Source: Nymphalis io (Eukaryota; Arthropoda; Insecta; Lepidoptera; Nymphalidae). Taken from it: a stretch of DNA of 64,000 nucleotides. This document shows positions 11,400 through 23,202 of this stretch, in pieces. Where the stretch lies: contig NC_065910.1 in assembly GCF_905147045.1 (NCBI RefSeq), positions 6,758,001-6,822,000 of the forward strand, written 5' to 3'. The notes under the pieces were generated by a model, which was not told where the DNA came from, did no database searches, and was given only the letters and a program-made list of their open reading frames with translations. Position numbers and translations under genes: made by a program. Positions within the stretch are counted from its first letter, which is position 1, and every line of letters begins with the position of its first letter.

Positions 11400-12093
11400 G
11401 ATTTGGCGACTTTATCGCTACATAGCGATCTCTTCCAGGCAACCAATCGATCGACCAGTCCAGATCGATCGACCAGACCAGGGGTCGACCAGCATTCCGA
11501 TGTTTTTTTTTCCGGATTGCTTGTCGATTGCGGCTGAGACTGACGCGGCGGAAGTGTCGCGGGCCGCTCTTGGTACTTCTCTGTTGCGCAGAGTGGACCA
11601 GCGAGCGGCTTCATGGCAAGTAGGAGGATTCCGGGGTCCTTATGGGCCGCCGGAGAGAGAGAGGAGGAATTGGTCTCCGCGGTCCTTTCGGGCTGCCGGA
11701 GACAGGAGGAGATGTAGAGGGAGGAAGGAGAGGCGGGTTCGCCCAGTTTCGGTGTCGATGCTGGGTGGACAGACATCGGTCATCGCCTTCTCAAACTCGT
11801 TTCCCCATCCATGCGTCAGTCTGTGGTGGGACCGAGGGCCTTGCCTTCACCGGCCGGGCCAAGAGGAGAAAACCTCAATAAAAAACAACCGGTGGGTCGC
11901 TTACCTAAAGCGACGGCCGCAGGCGGGGTCGTGGTGGTGTGCTAACGCGTTCCCGTAACCCCACCACCATGTGGTGAGGCGGAAACGGGGAGGTTTTAGT
12001 GGGTAGGACGGTGGCCTTCTGCCCCGTGAGTCCTACATATCCGTCCCGGTCGTGTCCGGGCGGGAGGCGTAAATGCCTATCATCCAACCAACG
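11400..12093 (+). mobile_element. GC-rich LINE 3' segment (TTTTAGTGGGTA type)
   Basis: An abrupt island of high GC in AT-rich DNA. Its 3' portion has CCCCACCACCATGTGGTGAG, TTTTAGTGGGTA (11994-12005), TCCTACATATCCGTCCCGG and GGGCGGGAGGCGTAAATGCC. The core TTTTAGTGGGTA and a following TCC(C/T)ACATA also occur, reverse-complemented, at 56396-56615, and the core alone at 36219-36415. From memory this is the 3' UTR pattern of R1/Jockey-like LINEs of Lepidoptera. Bases 11425-11480 repeat CGATCGACCAG-like units. Open frames here (132 and 186 codons) show no domain and are composition artefacts. Confidence 0.6.
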
Positions 12094-13234
12094 GTGTAAG
12101 TAATAACTCATGGGATGTGAGGTAGGTGGTGCTGTAATAATAAATAAATTAATAAATATTAATTTATTATTAAAACAAACTATAAATAAATGTAAATAAA
12201 ATACACATGATATATTTCAATAAATAAATTATAGTATCAATACATATAAAATTACAAGTATACAATATAAATACATACATTTTCCTATGACCTCTCGCGA
12301 ATACTTGTGATAACATGTTCAAAAAGTAAATCGCTGTTAATACGTAAGGCGTGGCTCAGACCTCCGTGTAGGTCGTAAAAATACCGCACGACACTTTCTT
12401 GTCCAAAAGAAAAAACTTAATAGACACGTCGACAAAGTTAAACATAATGTAAAAGCAAGAGTGTGGGAACTTTGTTTAAGCTTTTGCTAGAGAGACCAGG
12501 TGCTATCTAAGTTAATTAAAGAATTTAACAAAACATTGCAATCTTGCGGCTAACCAGCGAATTCAAATGTTGATTTGAGTTCTAGAAGTTTAATTGTGTT
12601 TTAGAGAGTAACTTTAAGGATGTTGAAAGATGTTTTAAATTTCTAGAATATTTGAAATAGTTTTTTATATATAGCTTCTCATGCATTTCTGGGGCATTAG
12701 AAGTAGCCTTTCTTTTTTATTATAATAAATAATAAAAACCTAAGAAACACAAATCACACTTCTTTATGCCCGATTTCTGAAGAAAATTAAAAATAGCAAA
12801 CAAGAGACAATTTTACAGCGCAATTACGTGCAATTTCCTAATCACGGGAGTGTTAACATTGACATCTTTCAAACTGCAGGTTATTATTGAGAATTCCTCA
12901 ACTTTAGGTTAACCCAGAACCTCGAGATCAACCTTAAAACTCATTAAAGCAACGAGGTTTGTTTTATTAGGCCACTTTTTATAATTGTAAGTATTTAGTT
13001 GCAAGATATAAATGCAAGTTCGTTTTGTAAGTTATAGTACTGGGCTGTCTTGTGTTTGATTCGATTCGAATGGACATGCAACCATTATATACTAAGGACA
13101 TTTACTGATATAACTGGCTTTCTGAATTTGGTAATGGATTAACAATTTAAGGAATGGCTTTGTTTTGTTTATGATCCATACAATACATATAACAGCCAGG
13201 ATATATTTCTCGTGAGTCCTCTTTCTTATATATT
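12094..13234. other. AT-rich stretch, nothing recognised
   Basis: TAAATAAAT-type low-complexity sequence at 12136-12230, otherwise no gene, no domain and no match to the repeat families in this window. Confidence 0.5.
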
Positions 13235-13534
13235 CCGTAACAGCCTGTGAATGTCCCACTGCTGGGCTGAAAGCCTCCTCTCCCTTTTTGAGGAGAAGGT
13301 TTGGAGCTTATTGCACCACGCTGCTCCAGTGCGGGTTGATGGAATACACATGTGGCAGAATTTCTGTAAAATTAGACACATGCAGGTTTCCTCACGATGT
13401 TTTCCTTCACCGTAAAGCTCGAGATGAATTATAATCACAAATTAGCACATGAAAATTTAGTGATGCTTGCCCGGGTTTGAACCCACGATCATAGGTTAAG
13501 ATTCATCCGTTCTTACCACTGGGCCATCTCGGAC
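13235..13534 (-). repeat. SINE family B (Metulj-like), near full length
   Basis: On the minus strand it runs from a tRNA-like head with A box (TGGCCCAGTGG at the 13530 end) and B box (GGGTTCAAACCCGGGC near 13475) to the CCCAGCAGTGGGACATTCAC tail and TTACGG end. About 300 bp with small indels. RNA polymerase III internal promoter elements are still recognisable. Confidence 0.88.
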
Positions 13535-13584
13535 TTTCTAATATATTAGTAATTAATTATTATATGATAAAAATTTATAAATGA

Positions 13585-13830
13585 CGAAATGATCTAGTTG
13601 TTAGAACAAGTCAATTTTAACCGAAAAATGAAAGTTCAAACCCAGAATAGTATTACTGCAGTTTGATCTCGTACACCATGGAAGGAAAACACCGGGATGA
13701 AAACAGCACGTGTTGAATGAAAATCTACCACATGTATATCTATCAATTTACTTTAGACAAGCGTGGAATAAACTCTTAGCCTTCTCCTCAAGAAAAGTGG
13801 ACACCTTTTTCCACCAGTATAAGATTTGAA
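13585..13830 (+). repeat. SINE family B, old diverged copy
   Basis: Plus-strand landmarks in order but mutated: GTTGTTAGAACAAGTC, AGTTCAAACCCAGAATAG (B box remnant), GGAAGGAAAACACCGGGATG, CTACCACATGTATATCTATC, GCGTGGAATAAACTC. Clearly older than the neighbouring copy. Confidence 0.6.
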
Positions 13831-16344
13831 AGTCGTTACATTCATATTAATTAAATTTATTTGATTATATTATTTTTTTAGGAAGTGAAAGTAATTTAAG
13901 ATAATCGCGATAAACAAAGCCATCACAATATATAAACATTCATTCTCCGTCAATACAAATAGTATGTATGTGTCTACAATGCTTAGATCTTTTGTAATCA
14001 CAACGAAAACATCATGGGTATCACAATTCACGGAGCAAAAACCTCCAACTTGGCTAAGTGCCACTTGTAAGGAACTTTGAAAACAATGTGTGCTGTACTA
14101 AACAAACTTCTAACAAATCAGGCTTTCGTTCCACTTAAACGTAAAGCTAACTATAGTGATTCTTAATGAAATTTAATGTTACTTAATATACTTTAAATAA
14201 TATCATTTCTTGTGATTAATTTATTACGATTACTTCACTATAATTTATACTAATATTTTTAAATTGAAGAGTTTCTTTGTTTGAACACTGTAAAATTTAC
14301 CTATCAGTCGAATTGGAAAATTATTTTTGCATTTAATAGCCCTTGAGAAAATTTATAATCTGTTCCACATCACGCTACGAATCTTAGTAGATGAACAAAT
14401 AGAAAAAATAACGACAATGTACAAACAAATGAACAAATAGACTAATAGCGATGTTGGGCGATTCGAATGGTATAGAATTATAAATATTATATAATAATAG
14501 TATATAATTATTAATAACATGAAAGTGGTTGGGATCGAGATCGGCGACATATGTATTCTTAATTTTTTTTATAAATAATTAATTTATTTTAAGGTGGGTG
14601 AAATGGCGGTGCACTGCTAGGTACTATATACACATACATACATGCTTTCCTTCAATGCAATATGACGGCTTAATTCTGAATTTGAATTGATTGCAGCTTT
14701 TTAAAATTTTGATATCGTTTATTATTAGACTATTGTTACTAGTGGTAAAGAAGAATGTTGAAGATTAAAATCACCGTTGTTTTGTAATAAATCTGATCAA
14801 TTTTAGATGAGAGAGATTATATACTTTTTGCTGTGATTTCTTTCTGGCGGAACGTTACACAGGCAGCCATCTCGTGGTTGAACGTCATTGACGGATCGCC
14901 GTTATTAAGATATTAATAACGTCCGAAATATAATAATATTAGATGTAATTAAAGGCGAAAGATTTATCCGTTTTGAAGGGAAACCAGAGTAATTAAATAA
15001 TGTATATACTAATACACTGATTAATACGAAAATAATAGCAAAACTAAAAATAAATATTCAAAGTAAATAGCGGAAATAAATCTTCGCTTCACCGAAACAT
15101 CCATCCTTATTAAATACCAAATCTCTGTGCTTGGTACGAACGCAAATACAAACGCCACAACACGAGGTACGACTAATTCATTAAAACAATACATTGCCTG
15201 TCTTATACAGAACTTGGAAATATTTAGGCCGATGTATCAGAATCACACACGAGAACGTTTTTGCTTAATGAATGACTGCGATTCAAAACTTTCTTTAGAG
15301 AAGGTCATAAGTTACCAGTACTTCGATTCTTATAACATACTCTACGTTTTAAAAAATGTTTGATTAAAACTACAATGATAAGTAATGACAATTATACTTT
15401 TAACACAATGTTTAAAGTTTATATGCAATGTAATTTGCAATTACCAGGAGTGACGCCGGTGTTGATTGTATCAAAAATCACATTGTATGCGCCATTGGAT
15501 GCATTAGGGATATTGTAAATTACATCTAAGGCCTTTTCTTTGAGATATCGTCACTTACTAGTCTGAAAATTACGACGCTACGGCGTTAGTGACGTATACA
15601 TCTGATTTCGTATCTTATCAACCAAATTCAGGGGATACGTAAGATTGAAAGATCGAGATCCCTAGGGCTTAGGGGCTCCCTGAGGGCGCAAATATGGGGA
15701 TCATTCATTTTTCTGTTCTCGGTGGTAAAATGATGAAAAATAATAAAATTTACTGCTCTGAAACATAACATATGTGAAATAACATAATATTAAATTGGGC
15801 AACATTAGGCTTTTTATACCCACCATAATTAATTTGTATCATTGTGATGTTTCTCATAAGCCGATTCCAATTTGATACGATGGAAAAAAGTTTAGAAGCT
15901 TAGTGTGCTTTATAAGGCTGGGGAATGTAATATCTGCCAAATTCCTAACTTGATAGAAAACTTAACATGGAATGTAAGCGAGCTATTAAACTAACGAAGC
16001 AGGTTGTCTGTCTGTACCATTATAGATGCTAAGCTGCAATGTGACCCGCAGCTTAATAAGTTTTCGAGTAAATTCAGCTTTGCAGCATTAGTGCAATTAG
16101 ATTGTTAACTGATGTGTATACGATTCTCCTAAGAGTAATCCGATGGCATTCCATTTTCTGATATTATAGAGAATATCAATACTATCTTTGTGCTACAGAA
16201 ATGGGGTTTTCGCATAGCTTACAACCAGGGCTTGATAAGGAATACGTTTAAAGACATACACTTTATGTTTATTGTTTCTAAAAATAGTAAGTATGCCAAA
16301 CAAATTAAAAAAAAAACTAAAATACGTAAGGGTTATAGTAGTTA
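13831..16344. other. AT-rich stretch, nothing recognised
   Basis: Several frames of 60-80 codons without domains or codon bias. 14870-14960 and 15640-15700 are slightly less AT-rich but show no recognisable element. Confidence 0.5.
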
Positions 16345-16460
16345 TCTTATGAACCCTGCAGATCTGTAAAATCCTGGGGGTCCAGAAGTGTACGGACATG
16401 GGGTCGCACTCAAGACGGGCCAAGAAAAGGTTATTGGGTTTTTCTAAAAAGAAAGCAGGT
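16345..16460 (+). repeat. SINE family C fragment
   Basis: Shares the junction GGGCCAAGAAAAGGTTATTGG followed by GTTTTTCT with the longer family C copy at 61880-62190, which reads AAATTTATTGGGTTTTTCT. Preceded by CTGCAGATCTGTAAAATCC, a decayed tRNA-like head. Short and diverged. Confidence 0.45.
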
Positions 16461-17005
16461 AAACCACGTAGGTCTTGCTCCAGAATTATTTTCGTAGTCG
16501 CATTTTTCGTCTCATAAGAAAAAAATAAGGGAATAATGAGTGCACCTGTTTTGCGGATCAACTTATGCATTAATGTATGACAGTCACAGTTCGCTAATCT
16601 GCTAATCTAAGAAGAACATCATAATCATATTATTATTTTTTATTACTTTTGTTAATAATTGATGTTATTAGTAAAACATATGAACTTAGCATTATAATAT
16701 TCAAATTTTAAACATTATAGTAAGGTTTAAAGAATTTATATTCGTATTTACTTCAGCTAACATTAGCAAATTTTACTGTCACTAGCAAAGCAACCACAAG
16801 CGAGTAACCTGTTTTCTGAAGATTCCAGAAATCCACGCTAGTGAAATGTGTTAAAGCGGAATAATTTGAGGTTACGTTTCAGTAGTTAAGGTAATCTGCC
16901 AACAAAATCAGTACAATCTATTAGATGGGTATAGCCAGTTGGCGCAAAAGGTGCAAATAATTATTTTTGTATCATAATGATATTATAAATTTGATTAAAA
17001 TTAAT
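16461..17005. other. AT-rich stretch, nothing recognised
   Basis: No open frame with a domain. 16790-16890 is slightly GC-richer, without a motif I can name. Confidence 0.45.
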
Positions 17006-17007
17006 TA

Positions 17008-17037
17008 TTAGGTCCTTACATATGAAATTAGCGTTTT
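17008..17037 (+). repeat. mariner left terminal inverted repeat
   Basis: Pairs with 18084-18113. The first 13 bases match the right end with one mismatch (TTAGGTCCTTACA against TTAGATCCTTACT at the last positions). This is the transposase binding and cleavage site. Confidence 0.85.
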
Positions 17038-17136
17038 GTCGTCCTGATCACTTTCATCTGAAATATCTCCTCTTTGGTTAAGAATTCCAAATTCAAATTT
17101 ATATGTTTTTTTTTTGGTGTCGCTTATTATCGCACA

Positions 17137-18066
17137 ATGGAAAACATGAAATATCGGTATATTTACGAGTACGAGTTCTACCGTGGCACCAGTGCTGCGG
17201 AAACAGCTTGAAGGATTAATGATGTATACGGCGCTGGTGTTGCAAAAGAAAGCACGGTACGTTTTTGGTTTCAACGTTTTCGTTCTGGATGAGGCTGCAG
17301 GCTTCAGGGTAAGTGATAAAATTGTATTAATCCACTTGAAGCAAATCGGGAAAGTAAAAAAACTTGAACGATGGGTATCTCATGAATTGAGTGAATCGAA
17401 CTTGCAAACACGCGTCGATTGCTGTGTTACTTTGCTCAACCGACACGATAATGAAGGGATTTTAAATCGAATCATTACTTGTGATGAAAAGTGGATACTG
17501 TACGATAATCGGAAGCGCTAGTCGCAATGGCTGAACCCTGAAGACCCAGCTAAATCCTGCCCTAAATGAAAATTGACTCAGAAAAAGTTACTTGTGAGTG
17601 TTTGGTGGACTAGCGCCGATGTCTAGACCGATGCCGATGACTACAGATTTCTAAAATCTGGTTTGGCCAGATTACGGCAGATATCTATTGTCAGCAACTG
17701 CAAACCATGAAGGAAGAACTAGTTGCTAAACAACCGAAATTGGTCAATCGCTCTAGGCCACTGCTGCTTCACGACAACGCAAGACCACACACTGCACAAC
17801 AAACAACCACTAAGGTAGATGAGCTACAATTGGAATGTCTGCGACATCCACCGTACTTCCCGGAAATTGCTCCAACAGATTACCATTTTTTCTGGAATTT
17901 GGACAATTTCTTACAGGGAAAAAAATTTAACTCCGATGCGACATTCCAAACCGCCTTCAAAGATTTTATTGATTCTCGACTCCATGGTTTTTTTAATAAA
18001 GGGATCAATACACTACTTATGAGATGGCAAAAGTGCATTGATAACAACGGTGCATACTTTGATTAA
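17137..18066 (+). pseudogene. mariner transposase, inactivated
   Basis: Encodes a cut-and-paste transposase related to the cecropia-type mariners of moths. The start ATG at 17137 opens the N-terminal helix-turn-helix (GTSAAETA, then an in-frame TGA at 17209, then RINDVYGAGVAKESTVRFWF). After FRSG near 17290 about 30 residues are missing and the frame changes (deletion junction around GGATGAGGCTGCAGGC). The middle runs SDKIVLIHLKQIGKVKKLE to the first catalytic Asp in TCDEKWILYDN (about 17480). Stops follow at 17519, 17566 and 17620. The last third (17707-18066) keeps LLLHDNARPHTAQQ (second Asp) and APTDYHFFWNLDNF (third Asp) with exactly 34 residues between them, then ends in NNGAYFD. All three catalytic Asp codons survive, but the protein cannot be made as one chain. 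Confidence 0.92.
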
Positions 18067-18083
18067 TTAAATATATTTTACAA

Positions 18084-18113
18084 AAAAAACTTTATATTCT
18101 AGTAAGGATCTAA
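18084..18113 (-). repeat. mariner right terminal inverted repeat
   Basis: Ends AGTAAGGATCTAA then TA. Counterpart of 17008-17037. Confidence 0.85.
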
Positions 18114-18236
18114 TATTTAATTTTTCAGTAGTTAAATCGTGTTCAGCATATTGATTCAAATACGAGCAAGCATCATACAATTTTCATGTGGTTAGTTTAT
18201 GTTATTTTATTAAATATTTATCCCATGTACTACTAT

Positions 18237-18345
18237 CACGAATTTCACCAGCCGAGTGAATAAACCTCTCAAAATAGGAAGAAGTCGTAAGCCAGCAATG
18301 GGACACTAACATTTTACTTTACTTTTTTACTTTGTTAGTGTTATT
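18237..18345 (+). repeat. SINE family B, old fragment
   Basis: CGAGTGAATAAACCTCTCAA, CCAGCAATGGGACACTAACA and a TTTACTTTACTTT tail are mutated forms of the Metulj-like 3' region. Not enough remains to place its 5' end. Confidence 0.5.
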
Positions 18346-18893
18346 GTAATATTAGATTTTGTAATCGTTTTTACTTTATGTTGCAATTATAATTTATATA
18401 ATAATATAATCAAATAAAACATCTGGTCAAAGAATTAATTTTAAAAACTATTTTTAAAACAATATATAGGATACGCACTTAAAAATGATTGATTGTTTGT
18501 TATTTGACAGTTCGCAGTGTACTTATATTGTTTACTGTTTTGCAAACAGAATAATAGCATAATTAAACTAAGTTATTTGCATTGTCAGCTTAGAAACTCG
18601 GTAAAGTTTCTTACTAAGTATGGGATGAGATTCTGAGTTTATTCAAAGTTAGTTTCAGTTGGTATTTTAATATAACTTAAGCTTGTTAAATTGCGGGATG
18701 TAATATCACAATCAATTTGAATATGATCTTTGTTGTGTATTGATAAATAATCAATCAGCACTGTATAAAAAATTTACTTTTTTAAGTACCTACTCGAAGT
18801 ACTTTTAAAATAATGCTAAAAGTTATTATTTATTACAAATGGGATTTTTATTCAGTTTGTCACAAATACGATATATAACATAGTCATATCACA
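18346..18893. other. AT-rich stretch, nothing recognised
   Basis: Short frames only, no motifs. Confidence 0.5.
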
Positions 18894-19195
18894 AGTAACA
18901 GCCTGTGAATGTCCCACTGCTGGGCTAAGGCCTTCTCTCCCTTTTTCAGGAGAAGGTTTTTGGAGCTTATTCCACCACGCTGCTCCAATGCGGGTTGGTG
19001 GAATACACACATGTGGCAGAATTTCAGTGAAATTAGACACATGTAGGTTTCCTCACGATGTTTTCCTTCACCGTCAAGCACGAGATGAATTATAATCACA
19101 AATTAAGCACATGAAAATTCAGTGTAGCTTGCCCGGGCTTGAACCCACGATCATCGGTTAAGATTCACGCGTTCTTACCACTGGGCCATCTCAGC
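18894..19195 (-). repeat. SINE family B (Metulj-like), near full length
   Basis: Very similar to 13235-13534: CAGCCTGTGAATGTCCCACT at the tail end, CACGATGTTTTCCTTCACCG in the middle, tRNA-like head ending CACTGGGCCATCTCAGC. Both Pol III boxes are present (B box GGGTTCAAGCCCGGGC near 19140, one change from the neighbour). Confidence 0.88.
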
Positions 19196-19246
19196 TACAC
19201 ATAGTCATAGGTAATAATAAAATAATTAAAGAATAATTATATTCCA

Positions 19247-19503
19247 AAACTCCTTTCTTTGTCGCACTTCCAAAAAATGGAATTCCTTACCAGCTCACGT
19301 GTTCCCCTCCTCTTACAACCCGGTGTCCTTCAAATGAGGCGTGAAGAGGCATCTTGCGGGCCGGCAAGGCGAAGGCGGCTAGTGCAGAACGTTTTTCCCG
19401 TCTGTACTGGCCGTCGTCGCGTTTGGACTCTACTACCACTTACCATCAGGTGGAGTAGAGTCATTTGCCCTCCCGGCGAATATAAAAAAATAAAATAAAA
19501 AAA
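19247..19503 (+). mobile_element. LINE 3' end, copy 2
   Basis: Second, shorter copy of the 10228-10582 LINE end. The RT C-terminal tail reads CRTSKKWNSLPAHVFPSSYN, then a stop within the FK..VKRHLAG block. The 3' UTR has CTGTACTGGCCGTCGTCGCG and CACTTACCATCAGGTGGAGT, then an A-rich tail (19483-19503). The tail motif RTSKKWNSLP is closer to the usual family consensus than in copy 1. Confidence 0.78.
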
Positions 19504-20689
19504 ATAAAGATATTTTGAAGTGAAAACTTCTTTAGGCGCGTAACGCTGTTATATCGTAGGATATAGTCTTGTGGCTTCGTGTCATCGACATGCTAATGTT
19601 AATATAATAAAATCGTTGAAAGTACAAATAATTTAAGTATTGTGGAAATTAATGAGGACAATAATTATTGGAATTTATGTAAATACTAACAATGTATACA
19701 AATATTATAAATGTATTTTAAATACAATATTTATTTAAATTAAACTGTATTAACATTTTATACCGAATTTGCGACATAATGTGTATTGCGATAAATAGTA
19801 AGTAGAAATTAGGAAGTAATAATTACTTGGAGTGCCAATTGATGTGGAAATTGGACAAATATATAACAGTTTCAAGTTTTCACTTCTATCGTCCCTATGA
19901 CTCCCTGTTTTTTTTATTCCAAACTTATATTATAATGACCCCCCACCCCTCCCTTTAACGCATGGACGAAGCCGCAGACGAAAAAGTTAATAAAATCAAT
20001 TACCAACAGACACTAATTTTTATCTATCAATATCTAAGAAATATTTTCATTAAATTTAAATGAAAAAGCCTTTATTAAATCAAGAATATTTTCCTTTTCA
20101 CGCCGAGTTCCTTTTAAAACAGCTAATTAGGAACACAAAACAAAACAATTGCGGTTTGTACAAAAATGTATTCAATGTAAATAAAACAAAGAACTGTTCT
20201 ATAAAAGGCAACTCAAGCAAAGACGTTTACTTACATTTCAATTAACTTTATTAAATGTTATGTAACACCTAGTTTTCATTTTTTTGTAATTACACAAATA
20301 TTATAAAAAGTAATGGAATACACAATATCTCTGCTTTATTTTATAGATATTATAAAGCAATAGAAATTTTGTGTGTACATTGAATAAATTTATCAAATAC
20401 GATTCTGGTCGATAAAGAAAGAGTAACAAAATAATAAATAATTTTTCACGCAGAATAAGTTGCGGGCACCAGCTTTTAAAAAAATAATCACTTCTTTAAT
20501 CTGATGTATAAGGGGCAGCACCACTTTATTTTCATCGTGAAAGACTGTAGATGTCGAATAAAATTCTGCTACGTTTCCATCAGCCCTCAGTGATCCAGCG
20601 TAAGTTCTAAGTCTATCTCCAAAGACAAGGGCCAATTTGATATTTACTGAGAATTTATTACATAACCTAGATAATATAGATTTAAGGGT
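19504..20689. other. AT-rich stretch, nothing recognised
   Basis: No gene. 19935-19985 has CCCCCCACCCCTCCC and GGACGAAGCCGCAGACGAAA, a short repeat-edge motif. Otherwise plain AT-rich sequence. Confidence 0.45.
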
Positions 20690-20895
20690 TGGTGGACTAG
20701 CAAATAGGTCATCTGATGGGCGATGTAAGAAATATTAACCATTCGGTACATTGCTAATGTGCCACTAACCTTGGGAACTAAGATGTTATGACCCTTGTGC
20801 TTGTAGATACACAGGCTCACTCACCTTTGAAACTGAAACACAATAATACTAAATATTGCTGATTTGTAGAATATGATAGGTGGGCAGTCATCCTC
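20690..20895 (-). repeat. SINE family A, diverged copy
   Basis: In minus sense CATAACATCTTAGTTCCCAA, GTTAGTGGCACATTAGC and GTTTCAAAGGTGAGTGAGCC are in the right order. The GT-rich head is decayed and replaced by TCATCATCATCAT next to it (20892-20910). Confidence 0.65.
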
Positions 20896-21476
20896 ATCAT
20901 CATCATCAGGTGGGCATTACATACACAAAAGTACACATAATTTAAAAAACAAATTACATATTTCACTGGTTCATTACGGTGAATTAACCAGCTTAGCTGG
21001 ATTAAACGTAATACGAATTTAACCTTTCTAAAAATTATTATATTTTTCGTATTATACTGAACAAATAGCTACCGAATTCCACTTCCTATTACAAGGGTCT
21101 GACCAAAGCAAATTATGGTAGATTTCTTATGATTAATGATTTTTAGGTCCAGGAGAACAATAGGTTCATTCCCCGTACGCTTATTTAAATTTTTTTTTCT
21201 TAAAATATACTGTTCCTCAAATTAATTGTAAAGTTTAAAAATATATTATTTACAGTATCTTGCATAAGCTTTCACCATAGTGAAATTTATTTACGTAATA
21301 TCAAAATTAACAAATATATTGTTCAACATCAGTCAATAACAATCAGTTTCAAACCATCATGAAACGTAATTAAATTGAATACAAAGTTACCGCCGATTTC
21401 AAATTTTGTTTTTAACGAGATTATATAGCAAGAGACGCAATAGTAGTAGAGTTACGTTTTTTTCTCAAACGAAATA
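20896..21476. other. AT-rich stretch, nothing recognised
   Basis: No gene, motif or repeat recognised beyond the short TCATCA run at its left edge. Confidence 0.5.
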
Positions 21477-21766
21477 CTTTTTTTATAGAATAGGTAAGCG
21501 GACAAGCATATGGGCCACGTGATGGTGCCCAGGTAGACATTGGCATTGTTAAAAATTGGTAACCATCGCTTACATCGCCAATGCGCCACCAACCTTGGGA
21601 ACTAAGATGTTATGGCCCTTGTGCCTAATTACACTAGCTCACTCATCCTTCAAACCGGAACAAAACAATACCAAGTACTGCTGTTTTGCGATAGAATATC
21701 ACCAGTTATTACTCATCAGAGTAGGTGGTACCTACCCAGACGAGCTTGCATAAAGCCCAACCAAAA
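21477..21766 (-). repeat. SINE family A, near full length
   Basis: Minus sense from TTGGGCTTTATGCAAGCTCG to the A-rich end (TTCTATAAAAAAAG at 21477-21490). All landmarks are present, including GGTAGGTACCACC, GGTTTGAAGGATGAGTGAG and GATGTAAGCGATGGTTACC. Confidence 0.85.
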
Positions 21767-22178
21767 ATAAAAAAAATAGTCAATGTCCTATGATAAGTGC
21801 TAGTCAATAATCTAAAAAGGGAATAAAAAAGTTTGCCATATTAGGTATGTATTACGACAGAAAAATCCAGTAAAGATTCTTTACGAAATTTTCGTACCTC
21901 TAAACCCATTGAGTTTATGAAACGTAGTTGTCCGTGCACATATTTTTAATTAGGAGTTATAAAAATATCAGTACTTTTTAATATTTGTCGTAGTGTTCTA
22001 TTGTATAAGATTGAATATTAAAAATTGTGTGTATTCCTTTAAATCTAAACATATATTCACCTTGATGGTCTTGTAAAAATTGTTAAGATAAACTGATCCT
22101 TGACCGTATTATCATCCTCAAGGCTGTCTGGAATATATTTTCAGAGATAAGTCTTTTCTAAATTCAATTATTTCGTTT
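21767..22178. other. Spacer left of the Copia element
   Basis: AT-rich with no open frame, running up to the target duplication at 22179. Confidence 0.5.
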
Positions 22179-22183
22179 TATTT

Positions 22184-22282
22184 TATTAAAACACGTGGGA
22201 TCAGTGATATAAACTTTATTCACTAGGTGGTGTTAGTAGTAGTTCAAACCACAGATATTTTGATACATTTTACATACTATCA
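22184..22282 (-). repeat. Copia 3' LTR (99 bp)
   Basis: Starts (minus strand) TGATAGTATGTAAAATGTAT and ends CCACGTGTTTTAATA. Differs from the 5' LTR at four of 99 positions. Purine tract GATAACTGGGGG (plus-strand 22283-22294) lies directly upstream. No obvious TATA or poly-A signal; the sequence is unusually short for this superfamily. Confidence 0.88.
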
Positions 22283-22438
22283 CCCCCAGTTATCAAAATA
22301 AACCAACCATTATGTACTTACTATACCCAACATATTCATAAGCTTATAATGCTTTAAGTGACACAAACCCTTAGTCAAAATGTCATCAGGCATTTCTTCA
22401 GTGGGAATATATTTGATTTTAATTATCTTATCATTAAT
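22283..22438 (-). pseudogene. Copia RNase H C-terminal fragment
   Basis: The minus strand reads IIKIKYIPTEEMPDDILTKG then LCHLKHYKLMNMLGIV, the standard C-terminal signature of Copia polyproteins (YIPT..M..DILTK.L...H). It is separated from the rest of RNase H by the LINE inserted after 22438. Stops at the TAA/TGA cluster near 22310. Confidence 0.88.
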
Positions 22439-23202
22439 TAATTTATATTTGTCCAGAGGATGGATCTACCAGTTATCTGTCCGATAGCTGGTTGGAATCA
22501 CTACGGGTACGCGACCCCGGACTGCTCTAGCTACTAGTGTCACATTCCTGTATCTTCCGTGATCACAGTATCCTCACCCCTCTCCTTGATACGCTGTTTC
22601 CCAAATTTATCCCAGCGTCACGCCCTTGCTCCCATGTCCCACGTCCCAACGGCAGAGTCGTCAACACCGAGTCTCTAAAAAAGAAGGAAAACTAATATTA
22701 AATCCGGAGCGGTGCCTCCGTTTAGGCGTAAGCCAGTCACCTGCGGCCAAACTAGCACCTACGTATTGACTCGTCATTCCTGCGAATCCTGCTGGGGAGG
22801 AGGAGAGGGTGGCATGGGTACTGGGCAAGCCCGTGTTGTCATAAAGTCGCCTGGCCCAGGCGTAGCAGCATCCACGGAGAGGACACTTCGCTCACCTGTC
22901 TTGAAGGTGGAAAACAACACGGAGAGTGGCAGTCACCGGTTATAAGTCAGCACGAATAGGCGTAAGTGCGGACGCCAGGGGCCACTCTTGACAGTAGGAG
23001 GATCCATCGTAGATCCATTGATCAGCTACCGCCTGCTTTAAGTTGGGCAGCCCCCGATCAATAAGGTACTGATCCGCCTCAGCGTTAACTTGTTCCGCCT
23101 GGGTGAACGGAACACTAGCCTTACAGCTAGACGTTGACGCTGTGACATTAACCACCTGCTCAAAGAAACAAAAATCTCAAAACCCACACCAACGCTGCTT
23201 AC

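Larger units (their letters stand above)
17008..18113 (+). mobile_element. mariner transposon (DD34D), complete ends, internally deleted
   Basis: Terminal inverted repeats: left TTAGGTCCTTACATATGAAA (17008-17027); right, read inward, TTAGATCCTTACTAGAATAT (18113-18094). Both are flanked by TA (17006-17007 and 18114-18115), the invariant mariner target duplication. Total 1106 bp, shorter than the roughly 1.3 kb usual for the family because of an internal deletion in the transposase. With only a few mismatches between ends it may still be recognised in trans by a related transposase (inference). Confidence 0.92.

Noticed and set aside
11378..11958. Overlapping open frames of 132 (minus) and 186 (plus) codons
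   Set aside because: They lie in a GC-rich LINE 3' segment where stop codons are rare by composition. No domain, low-complexity Arg/Ser content and overlap on both strands.
16193..16570. 125-codon minus frame
   Set aside because: No domain, and overlaps a SINE family C fragment. A chance frame in AT-rich DNA.
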